Source: Rhodospirillales bacterium
GTDB taxonomy: Bacteria; Pseudomonadota; Alphaproteobacteria; MPNO01; UBA2964
NCBI GenBank assembly: GCA_002727395.1
Contig: PBWY01000091.1
Coordinates: 1 to 8,645, forward strand
Reading direction: 5' to 3'
Length of the DNA: 8,645 nucleotides
Of this stretch, positions 1 to 5,502 are shown in pieces (the stretch's first letter is position 1; the number at the start of each line of letters is the position of its first letter). The notes beneath the pieces were generated by a model, which searched no databases, was not told the origin of the DNA, and was given only the letters and a program-made list of their open reading frames with translations. The position numbers were made by a program, and so were the translations under genes.

Positions 1-714
1 CCATGGGCTTTACGTCAAAACTCAAGGGATATCAAAACTAGAAGACTGCCTCTTCATATTTTTCGTAATACAATTCATTACTTGGGCAATGTTGGCTGGT
101 TTATAGGGGTCACGCTTGTTACTTTAGCGGACTTACAGGCATTACAATTTACTGTTCCTCTGTTTACTATTCTCATGGCAATGATTTTTTTAGGGGAAAA
201 GGTGGGTGTGCATCGTTGGACCGCTACCTGTATCGGATTTATTGGGGCACTTATAATTATTAGACCTGGATTTATTGAACTCAGCACTGGAACAATCGCT
301 GTCGTTTTGTCAGCAATATTTTATGCGGCGTCACAAACTTCGACTAAATCACTCTCTAACACCGACTCTCCGAACGCCATTCTTTTTTATATGTCAATTA
401 TTTTTGTACCGCTCTCTGCGATTCCAGCATTTTATGTGTGGGTAACACCTGGCTTGGAAGATCTAATCCCCATAATTTTACTCGGCATATTTGGATATGC
501 GGCTCACGCCTGCATAATTCGAGCATTTGCAGCAGCCGATGCTAGCTATGTAATGCCCTTTGATTTCTTTCGCCTTCCCATGGCTGCGATATTTGGCTTT
601 ATTCTCTATCAAGAATGGCCTGACTTTTGGGTATGGGCTGGCGGCGCTACAATTTTTGCTGCTACCTATTATATAACTTGGCGCGAAGGTATAATTCAAA
701 AGACTAAAACCTAG
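1..714 (+). CDS. DMT-superfamily (EamA domain) transporter, 5'-truncated
   Basis: The reading frame is open from the first base of the window, so this is the C-terminal 237 residues of a protein that normally has about 290-300. The TTG at 82 is an internal codon, not a start. The residues before it (about 19-30) carry the R/K-rich loop with PLH and a following Arg that precedes a helix in EamA proteins. What remains is about eight hydrophobic helices. The end of the first EamA repeat has the typical LGEKVGVHRW loop and closes with IGFIGALIIIRPG at about residues 78-90. A second repeat follows, from about residue 98 to 232. The family are inner-membrane drug/metabolite transporters that move small metabolites, often outward. 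The substrate cannot be inferred. It lies 72 bases upstream of the VOC/GST genes on the same strand, so a functional link is possible but not shown. Confidence 0.88.
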   Translation, partial: PWALRQNSRDIKTRRLPLHIFRNTIHYLGNVGWFIGVTLVTLADLQALQFTVPLFTILMAMIFLGEKVGVHRWTATCIGFIGALIIIRPGFIELSTGTIAVVLSAIFYAASQTSTKSLSNTDSPNAILFYMSIIFVPLSAIPAFYVWVTPGLEDLIPIILLGIFGYAAHACIIRAFAAADASYVMPFDFFRLPMAAIFGFILYQEWPDFWVWAGGATIFAATYYITWREGIIQKTKT

Positions 715-786
715 TCTATTACATAAATTTATAATAAATCGTGCCACCCTTTGATATTTTTTTGTTAAATTTTTGGTGAATGCAAT

Positions 787-1206
787 ATGAACCCCATAAA
801 AATTAAAAAGTTAGACCACGTCGTATTGCTTGTTACAAACATTAAAAAATCAATTCATTTCTATCGTGATGTCTTAGGTTGTGTAGAAACTAGGGTTTCA
901 AAAAATCTTTACCAGTATCAAGCTGGAATCTCCATGATAGATCTAGTTCCTAGAGAACACGCGGAAAGGCTCTCAAACCCCACTTCTAAAAATAATTCTG
1001 CTAATATGGACCACTTCGCACTCACCCTTGAGAATTTTGATGAAAAAGCCATAGTGGCCTATCTAGAAGATAATGATATTAAAGTGGAGCTTAGTGGCCG
1101 CCGATTCGGTGCAGAAGGGTATGGCCCTTCCATCTATTGTAGAGATCCCGATGGTAATTTTGTTGAACTCAAAGGCCCGTCAGAACTTCTATCTAATGGA
1201 AATTGA
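787..1206 (+). CDS. VOC-superfamily protein (glyoxalase/dioxygenase fold)
   Basis: A 139-residue protein of the usual single-subunit VOC length. The first beta-alpha-beta-beta-beta module opens with LDHVVLLVTNIKKSIHFYRDVLG (about residues 9-31) and the second with MDHFALTLENF (about 74-84). It ends with the family hallmark RDPDGNFVELKGP (119-131). Candidate metal ligands are His11, His76 and Glu127. The fourth position used in glyoxalase I is less clear (Asp52 is the nearest acidic residue), so a 2-His-1-Glu site of dioxygenase or thiol-transferase type is plausible. Family members include glyoxalase I, extradiol dioxygenases and fosfomycin/bleomycin resistance proteins, and the sequence alone does not separate these. 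The ATG at 787 follows a modest GGTGA (775-779). The gene stops 15 bases before the first GST gene and is probably cotranscribed with it. A glutathione- or thiol-linked role would suit that context but is inference. Confidence 0.88.
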   Translation: MNPIKIKKLDHVVLLVTNIKKSIHFYRDVLGCVETRVSKNLYQYQAGISMIDLVPREHAERLSNPTSKNNSANMDHFALTLENFDEKAIVAYLEDNDIKVELSGRRFGAEGYGPSIYCRDPDGNFVELKGPSELLSNGN

Positions 1207-1221
1207 AATTAGGAAAAATAA

Positions 1222-1842
1222 ATGCTGAAAATTATTGGACGTGACACCTCTTCAAATGTTCAAAAAGTATTGTGGGTTTGCGGAGAAATAGGACTTTCAT
1301 TTGAAAGAGAAGATTTAGGCGGTCCATTTGGTGGAAACGATACCCCAAAATATCGTTCATTGAATCCTAACGGCAAAGTCCCAACTATTATCGATGATAA
1401 GTTTGTCCTATGGGAGTCCAATTCATGTACACGGTATCTTGCCGCAAAGCATTCCCACGGAGAGCTTTACCCAGATGATTTATTGGTTCGTGCAGATGCG
1501 GAACGATGGATGGACTGGCAAATCGCAACAGTAAGTCCAACATTGGTTCCCGTATTTTGGGGTATGGTGCGTACGGCACCGAAAGATCGAGACATAGAAG
1601 CCATCGAAGCGGCTAGGGAAAAACTCTCGGCGAATATAGCCATTATGGATAAGCAACTATCCAAGTCTATTTATCTGGCTGGCGATAATTTTACCGTTGG
1701 GGATATCCCACTTGGAATAACCGCATATCGTTGGTTCAACATGGAAATTAAACGCGAACCATTTCAAAACGTTCAAAGATGGTATGACCTTCTATGCGAG
1801 CGACCAGCATTTCAGAAATTTGTAATGAATCCGATGGAATAA
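1222..1842 (+). CDS. Glutathione S-transferase, GstB-like (first of a tandem pair)
   Basis: A 206-residue soluble GST. The N-terminal thioredoxin-like domain covers about residues 1-78. It has the glutathione-side motif SSNVQKVLW (10-18), the cis-proline motif KVP (52-54), and the Glu65-Ser66 pair that binds the gamma-glutamyl group. The helical C-terminal domain (about 88-200) carries the N-capping box TVGD (158-161) and RWYDLLCERPAF (186-197). Wording such as LNPNGKVP, LWESN, WMDW and the RPAF..FVM ending resembles E. coli GstB (YliJ) as I remember it. In that protein a conserved Asn, rather than Tyr, Ser or Cys, is thought to act in the active site. Asn12 would be the counterpart. The start is supported by AGGA at 1211-1214. 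The next gene begins 4 bases after the stop. The physiological substrate is unknown. Confidence 0.92.
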   Translation: MLKIIGRDTSSNVQKVLWVCGEIGLSFEREDLGGPFGGNDTPKYRSLNPNGKVPTIIDDKFVLWESNSCTRYLAAKHSHGELYPDDLLVRADAERWMDWQIATVSPTLVPVFWGMVRTAPKDRDIEAIEAAREKLSANIAIMDKQLSKSIYLAGDNFTVGDIPLGITAYRWFNMEIKREPFQNVQRWYDLLCERPAFQKFVMNPME

Positions 1843-1846
1843 CTGC

Positions 1847-2467
1847 ATGAAAATAATAGGTCGGAAAAGTTCTTCTAATGTTCAAAAAGTCCTCTGGTGT
1901 TGTGCAGAATTAGGAGTCAAATATGAACATGAAAATGCTGGGCGGGAGTTTGGCATCGTCGATACAGATGAATTTTTAGAATTAAATCCCAATGGCAAGG
2001 TGCCGGTTTTAATACATAAGGGCATAAATTTATGGGAGTCGAATACCATTGTGCGCATGGTTGCTGCTAGATTTGGATCGGGAACGATTTTTCCTAAGGA
2101 AATTAAGTCGCAAGCGATTGCAACTCAATGGATGGATTGGCAATTATCAACACTCGGACCAGATTTCACAGCCATGTTTCACGGATTGGTAAGAGATAAA
2201 CCCGAGGACCGAAATTGGAAATCCATAGATAGCTCGATAAGAAAAACACAAGCCAATTTAGAGATTTTAGATCGATATTTATCAGAAACGCAATTTGTTG
2301 CGGGCGACACCCTAACAATGGGCGATATACCGGTTGGCATCTACGCCTATCGCTGGTATGAGTTTAAAAAAATTAAACGGAAGACATTACCAAACTTAGA
2401 ACGCTGGTATAGTGATTTACGGAAACGTCCTGCATTTCAGGAATTTGTAATGGTTGGTTTAGGATAA
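1847..2467 (+). CDS. Glutathione S-transferase, GstB-like (second of a tandem pair)
   Basis: A second 206-residue GST with the same layout: SSSNVQKVLW at 8-17, KVP with cis-proline at 53, Glu64-Ser65, the N-capping TMGD at 157-160, and RWYSDLRKRPAF at 186-197. A hand alignment with the upstream neighbour gives about 98 identical positions of 205 (near 48%) with one single-residue gap at each of two places, so the pair arose by an old duplication. It keeps the AGREFG motif (31-36) seen in E. coli GstB, while the first copy has a divergent GGPFGG there. This copy may therefore be closer to the ancestral function, which is inference. Only 4 bases separate the genes and no strong ribosome binding site is visible, so translational coupling is likely. 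It converges on the lyase-family gene with a 24-base gap. Confidence 0.92.
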   Translation: MKIIGRKSSSNVQKVLWCCAELGVKYEHENAGREFGIVDTDEFLELNPNGKVPVLIHKGINLWESNTIVRMVAARFGSGTIFPKEIKSQAIATQWMDWQLSTLGPDFTAMFHGLVRDKPEDRNWKSIDSSIRKTQANLEILDRYLSETQFVAGDTLTMGDIPVGIYAYRWYEFKKIKRKTLPNLERWYSDLRKRPAFQEFVMVGLG

Positions 2468-2491
2468 AACAGGAACGCGTTCATAAAATTA

Positions 2492-3355
2492 TCACTTGCT
2501 ACCTGCATATTTCTGTTCCGCTTTATAATATGCTTCGAAACCAACAACTTCCCTTAGATGAGAAAAGTCTGCTAAAACTGCAGGGTTCTGTCCTAACTTA
2601 AGCGCCTCCAATGCAGTTTCCATCGCAGCCAATGCGGATTTGATCATCGTCAGGGGATAAAGTACTATTTTAAAGCCCATTTCATGAAGGACATCTGGTG
2701 GTAGTAAAGGCGTATCACCCTGTTCTACTAAGTTTGCCATTTTATATCCAGAAACACCTTCACAGAATCTACGCATTTCCTCCTCATCTTTAGGTGCTTC
2801 GAGAAAAAGTATATCGGCACCCTCTTCCGAAAATGCCTTAATTCTCCTCATTGCTTCATCAAAACCATCGGTGGCTCGTGCATCAGTGCGCGCCATTATT
2901 AGAATATTTGCCCCCTCTTCGCGAGCATCAACGGCAGCCCGGATACGACTAATGGCTTCTTCACGATCAACAACCTGTTTACCCCTAGTATGACCACATC
3001 GTTTTGGAGCAACCTGATCCTCTATCATAATACAACCGAATCCTGCCTGCGCGTAGCCCAATACTGTTCGTTTGACGTTAAGGGCATTACCGTACCCTGT
3101 ATCACCATCCCCTATCACAGGTATTGAAACGGCATTACAAATATTCCGTCCCTGCTCGAGCATTTCTCCATAGGAGATAAGTCCCGTATCCGGCAAACCA
3201 AGACGAGCGGCAGAAACGGCAAAACCACTCATAAAGCTTAAATTAAAACCAGCCCGCTCTATTAGGCGTGCAGAAAGTGCATCATAGCATGCTGGAGCAA
3301 CCAAAATTTCTGGGGCCTCTAAGAGGTTTCGAAGTTTATCTGCGCTATTTCGCAT
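2492..3355 (-). CDS. Isocitrate lyase/PEP mutase superfamily enzyme (PrpB/oxaloacetate decarboxylase-like)
   Basis: A (beta/alpha)8-barrel carbon-carbon or phosphorus-carbon lyase of about 287 residues, close to the usual 285-300 of bacterial methylisocitrate lyase and its relatives. Visible motifs, numbered from the ATG at 3355, are the metal/phosphate loop GDGDTGYGN (82-90), IEDQ (111-114), and the catalytic-loop signature PKRCGH (117-122), equivalent to the KKCGH of isocitrate lyase. ARTDAR follows later. The catalytic Cys120 argues for a lyase rather than a PEP mutase, which lacks this cysteine. The frame can be extended to a TTG at 3370, adding five residues. I prefer the ATG because relatives usually begin MR.., although neither start has a good ribosome binding site. 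Candidates are methylisocitrate lyase, dimethylmalate lyase or oxaloacetate decarboxylase. No prpC or prpD lies nearby, so PrpB is not assigned. Confidence 0.88.
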   Translation of the reverse strand: MRNSADKLRNLLEAPEILVAPACYDALSARLIERAGFNLSFMSGFAVSAARLGLPDTGLISYGEMLEQGRNICNAVSIPVIGDGDTGYGNALNVKRTVLGYAQAGFGCIMIEDQVAPKRCGHTRGKQVVDREEAISRIRAAVDAREEGANILIMARTDARATDGFDEAMRRIKAFSEEGADILFLEAPKDEEEMRRFCEGVSGYKMANLVEQGDTPLLPPDVLHEMGFKIVLYPLTMIKSALAAMETALEALKLGQNPAVLADFSHLREVVGFEAYYKAEQKYAGSK

Positions 3356-3387
3356 TGAACTCAAATACAAGTTTTAATTTCTAAAAT

Positions 3388-3567
3388 TTACCCGTTATGA
3401 CCCGAACTGACCCGGATTAGATGAAATACAAATAATACGGCAAACACAAAAAATAATAGTCCACCATAATAACTCACTCCGTGACCTGCATTTGCTGCCA
3501 CAAAAAGGCCTCCAACAGCCATAATAGCAGTTGCAGCACCCATTATCCAGTTTCCTACCTGCTTCAT
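3388..3567 (-). CDS. Small two-helix membrane protein, function unknown
   Basis: I do not recognise a named family. The protein from the ATG at 3567 is 59 residues. Two hydrophobic segments, about residues 6-27 and 34-51, are joined by a short Gly/His/Tyr loop (AGHGVSYYGG), and the C-terminus is polar (RVSSGHNG). The frame stays open upstream to 3633, but the ATG at 3567 is decided by a clear Shine-Dalgarno GAGG 8 bases upstream on the minus strand (3576-3579). The upstream part would also add an unlikely Arg-rich stretch. The gene ends 32 bases before the start of the lyase-family gene, so the two may share a transcript. The helix lengths and SD make a real gene likely. A role cannot be given. 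Confidence 0.72.
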   Translation of the reverse strand: MKQVGNWIMGAATAIMAVGGLFVAANAGHGVSYYGGLLFFVFAVLFVFHLIRVSSGHNG

Positions 3568-3740
3568 TATCAGACCTCGAAAAAATCTATATATGCAAAA
3601 TGTAGTTATTAGCCTAGATAAGTTAATTATCACAAACCAGATCTATCTAGAAAGGTTTTTTATAGTGCGAATGATACTACCCTCATTAACCAAAAAGCCG
3701 GTTTATTAGCCAAATAGTATGATGAAACACGATAAATTTT

Positions 3741-4448
3741 TTATAAATCAGATTGAGCTTTAATCTTTTTATACATCACGGGCAGCAAAATAATGATTGC
3801 TAACCCAACAATGGGAGCAAAAATTCTCGGTTCAAATATTAGTCTGAGATTTACCTCCCGACCTGTTTCCATCAGCATAATAAAGCTATCTCCTAATGAG
3901 GCATATATTAAGGTCGCCGGTATAATTCCAATCATGGTAGCAAAGAAATATTGTTTAATTGAAACGTTTGAAAATGCAGGGGCAAGATTAACAAACCAAA
4001 AAGGAAAGATAGGCATTAGGCGTAAAAACAGAAGATAAATGAAGGCATTCTCATTAAATCCCTTTTTAATCTTATCCGGAATACTCCCTACCCTTAGATG
4101 GAAAGCATCATAGAAGACATATCTCGCCATCAAAAATAGCGTTAATGAGCCTGCTGTCGCGCCCATTATGGCTAATAAACCACCTATCACTGGACCAAAA
4201 ATAGAACCCCCCAGAATTGTCATAACTGTTGCCCCGGGAATAGAAAATGTGACTAATAATAAATAAATAATGAAAAAGATTAACCAAGCGGTAACACCTA
4301 ATTGAGCGTACCAATCAATCAATGCGGCATGATGCTCATTTAATATTTTAATATTGAAATATTGATGTAGACCAAAAATAAAAAAAAGAATAAAACCGAA
4401 AATTAAGAACAAAATTATAATTGATTTTTTGAGTTGCCTAATTTTCAA
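3741..4448 (-). CDS. TVP38/TMEM64-family (VTT/DedA-like) inner-membrane protein
   Basis: A 235-residue polytopic membrane protein. It has an N-terminal anchor (about residues 9-27), a helix at 50-70, and then the VTT-domain signature. That signature is PGATVMTILGGSIFGP (71-86), followed by a Gly/Ala-rich helix with GATAGSLTLFLMARY (96-110), FLRLMPIFPFWFVNLAPA (141-158) and GIIPATLIYASLGDS (174-188). A last helix lies at about 210-226 before a basic tail. These match the YdjX/TVP38/TMEM64 branch. Relatives (DedA, TMEM41B, VMP1) are implicated in lipid transport or scrambling, but the role of this branch in bacteria is not settled. The start appears to be TTG at 4448: an in-frame TGA lies 12-14 bases upstream (4461-4463) and the next Met is residue 76, inside the domain. 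No good Shine-Dalgarno is visible. The gene diverges from rpmH. Confidence 0.9.
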   Translation of the reverse strand: MKIRQLKKSIIILFLIFGFILFFIFGLHQYFNIKILNEHHAALIDWYAQLGVTAWLIFFIIYLLLVTFSIPGATVMTILGGSIFGPVIGGLLAIMGATAGSLTLFLMARYVFYDAFHLRVGSIPDKIKKGFNENAFIYLLFLRLMPIFPFWFVNLAPAFSNVSIKQYFFATMIGIIPATLIYASLGDSFIMLMETGREVNLRLIFEPRIFAPIVGLAIIILLPVMYKKIKAQSDL

Positions 4449-4463
4449 GTTGGTACCAGTTCA

Positions 4464-4491
4464 ATTATATCCGCAAGACACCTAAGTTAAA
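4464..4491 (-). promoter_or_regulatory. Candidate promoter of the TVP38/TMEM64-family gene
   Basis: On the minus strand a perfect TATAAT box lies at 4469-4464. A weak -35-like TTTAAC lies 16 bases upstream at 4491-4486. Transcription would start near 4457, about 9 bases before the TTG at 4448, giving a very short leader without a Shine-Dalgarno. The -10 is strong but the -35 matches only 3 of 6 consensus positions, and the region is AT-rich, so chance is possible. Confidence 0.4.
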
Positions 4492-4519
4492 GAATATTTC
4501 TTAATTTTCCAATATTCTT
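4490..4519. repeat. Perfect 9-bp inverted repeat in the divergent intergenic region
   Basis: AAGAATATT at 4490-4498 is exactly matched by its reverse complement AATATTCTT at 4511-4519, with a 12-base AT-rich spacer. It touches the upstream end of the candidate minus-strand -35 (4486-4491) and lies about 110 bases upstream of the rpmH -35. It could be a regulator binding site. It is not followed by a U-tract that would make it a convincing terminator on either strand. Confidence 0.55.
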
Positions 4520-4626
4520 ATAAAATTTGAGGTAAAGTTAAGTGATTTATTTAATTTGATGCTTAAGTAAGAACTAAATTCAAAATGCTTTGAACAAAAA
4601 TTCTTAAAATAGATTGCCTCTATGAA

Positions 4627-4655
4627 TTGACTTAATAGCACCAAAACTTTATACA
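4627..4655 (+). promoter_or_regulatory. Sigma70-type promoter of rpmH and the downstream block
   Basis: A -35 box TTGACT (4627-4632, 5 of 6 to consensus) is followed after exactly 17 bases by TATACA (4650-4655, 4 of 6). The start site would fall near 4662, leaving a leader of about 36 bases before the GTG of rpmH at 4698. This is the best-spaced promoter in the intergenic region and sits where the first gene of the block needs one. A 5-bp inverted repeat GCGAC/GTCGC (4656-4660 and 4674-4678) flanks the predicted start site. Confidence 0.6.
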
Positions 4656-4697
4656 GCGACCTCGTTTTAAACAGTCGCCTATTTGCGGAGATATAAC

Positions 4698-4832
4698 GTG
4701 AAGCGTACATATCAACCAAGCGTGCTCGTACGCAAACGTCGTCACGGGTTCCGTGCTCGAAAAGCCACCGTGGGCGGTCAACGGGTGTTAGCTACTCGTC
4801 GTGCTCGGGGCCGCAAACGTTTGTCTGCTTGA
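4698..4832 (+). CDS. rpmH: 50S ribosomal protein L34
   Basis: The translation gives the complete 44-residue L34, the usual bacterial length. It has the N-terminal KRTYQPS (2-8), then VRKRRHGFRARKATVGG (11-27) and the C-terminal ATRRARGRKRLSA (32-44). L34 is a very basic protein that binds 23S rRNA in the large ribosomal subunit. The start is GTG at 4698. It is supported by a GGAG ribosome binding site at 4687-4690 with a 7-base spacer and by the fixed MKRTYQPS N-terminus of the family. The TGA at 4830-4832 directly abuts the first possible start codon of rnpA. This is the promoter-proximal gene of the block, and L34 is made in large excess over RnpA. That difference must come from translation or RNA processing, since no terminator is seen between them. 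Confidence 0.97.
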   Translation: MKRTYQPSVLVRKRRHGFRARKATVGGQRVLATRRARGRKRLSA

Positions 4833-5234
4833 GTGATGAGTGAGGCGCCACAGCGCCTGAGATACCGACATGAATTTCTTCGGGTGGCCCGTGGAGGTAA
4901 AAAATGTGCGATGCCGGGACTTGTGCTTCAAGTTCGTAAGCAGCAAATACTTGAGAATAAACAAAACCAAAAAAATATCCGGATAGGGTTTACCGTAAGC
5001 AAAAAGATAGGTAATTCGGTTACGCGCAACCGAGCGCGAAGAAGACTTCGCTCTGTTGCTGATATTGTGATGCAAAAGTCTGCAGCTAGCGGCAACGATT
5101 ATGTGATTATAGGACGAAAGTCGACAACGAAACGTGAATTTTGTGCCTTGGTTAAAGATTTGGAGAATGCGTTGACGATGCTAGGTAAAGCAAGATTAGA
5201 TGGTTTCTCAAAAAATGAGGGGCATGCGAAATAA
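4833..5234 (+). CDS. rnpA: Ribonuclease P protein component
   Basis: A small basic protein of 132-133 residues, the protein subunit of RNase P. It helps the catalytic RNA bind pre-tRNA leaders and mature tRNA 5' ends. An N-terminal RLRYRHEFLRVARGGK stretch (8-23) corresponds to the conserved L...EF..v...g region. The central GFTVSKKIGNSVTRNRARRRLR (52-73) contains the RNR helix that contacts the RNA, and GNDYVIIGR (87-95) is the last conserved strand. Two starts are possible: GTG at 4833, directly after the rpmH stop, or ATG at 4836. The ATG is the stronger codon, and the family does not settle it. There is no good separate Shine-Dalgarno, so translation probably depends on ribosomes finishing rpmH. 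The stop TAA overlaps the yidD ATG by one base. Confidence 0.96.
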   Translation: MMSEAPQRLRYRHEFLRVARGGKKCAMPGLVLQVRKQQILENKQNQKNIRIGFTVSKKIGNSVTRNRARRRLRSVADIVMQKSAASGNDYVIIGRKSTTKREFCALVKDLENALTMLGKARLDGFSKNEGHAK

Positions 5235-5497
5235 TGAAATTTTTATCGCGTTTAATTAGAAACTTGTTCCGCCTTTCTATTCGTTTATACCAACTCGTAA
5301 TTTCGCCAATGTTTCCGCACTCTTGTCGTTATTTACCTACCTGTTCTCAATATGCCAACGATGCGATATACCAATATGGACTATTGCGTGGTGGTTGGTT
5401 GGCAATCAAGCGTCTTAGCCGCTGTCACCCTTGGGGTGGGTCAGGTTATGACCCACTTAACTATTCAAAAAATTCTTCTCAAATGAAAGTAAAGTAG
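5234..5497 (+). CDS. yidD: Membrane protein insertion efficiency factor YidD
   Basis: An 87-residue member of the YidD family (formerly Haemolytic/DUF37), of usual length. An amphipathic N-terminal helix RLIRNLFRLSIRLYQLVISP (6-25) precedes the family signature SCRYLPTCSQYA (30-41). This is followed by GLLRGGWLAIKRLSRCHPWGGSGYDP (49-74), and three conserved cysteines are present. The C-terminal tail is polar. YidD is thought to sit at the inner face of the membrane and assist insertion of proteins by YidC and Sec. Its place between rnpA and yidC is the classical one. The ATG overlaps the rnpA stop (TAATG) and yidC starts 5 bases after its stop, so translational coupling is likely. Confidence 0.96.
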   Translation: MKFLSRLIRNLFRLSIRLYQLVISPMFPHSCRYLPTCSQYANDAIYQYGLLRGGWLAIKRLSRCHPWGGSGYDPLNYSKNSSQMKVK

Positions 5498-5502
5498 AAG
5501 TA

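Noticed and set aside
701..717. 6-bp hairpin AGACTA/TAGTCT around the stop codon of the DMT transporter gene as a terminator
   Set aside because: The stem is short and AT-rich and is followed by ATTACATA rather than a U-tract, so intrinsic termination is not supported.
1222..2467. The two GST genes as one duplicated gene with one copy decaying
   Set aside because: Both copies are 206 residues, have intact starts and stops, and keep all key GST motifs, so neither looks like a pseudogene.
2473..2482. Palindrome GAACGCGTTC between the convergent GST2 and lyase-family genes as a bidirectional terminator
   Set aside because: A perfect 10-base palindrome leaves no loop for a stable hairpin and there is no T-run on either side. 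Probably chance.
3568..3740. Search for a small RNA, riboswitch or clear terminator in the 173-base gap downstream of the TVP38/TMEM64-family gene
   Set aside because: Only short AT-rich repeats and T-runs are visible; no stable GC-rich stem or recognisable riboswitch core could be supported.
3793..4038. Plus-strand open frame inside the TVP38/TMEM64-family gene
   Set aside because: The minus-strand frame carries the whole conserved membrane domain. The plus-strand peptide has no family features.
4501..4719. Open frame of 72 codons on the minus strand across the rpmH promoter and start
   Set aside because: It overlaps the rpmH promoter, ribosome binding site and first codons, has no recognisable domain, and its composition is that of AT-rich intergenic DNA.
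4788..5075. Open frame of 95 codons antisense to the end of rpmH and the first part of rnpA
   Set aside because: It is the reverse shadow of two clearly real and conserved genes and shows no protein family signal.
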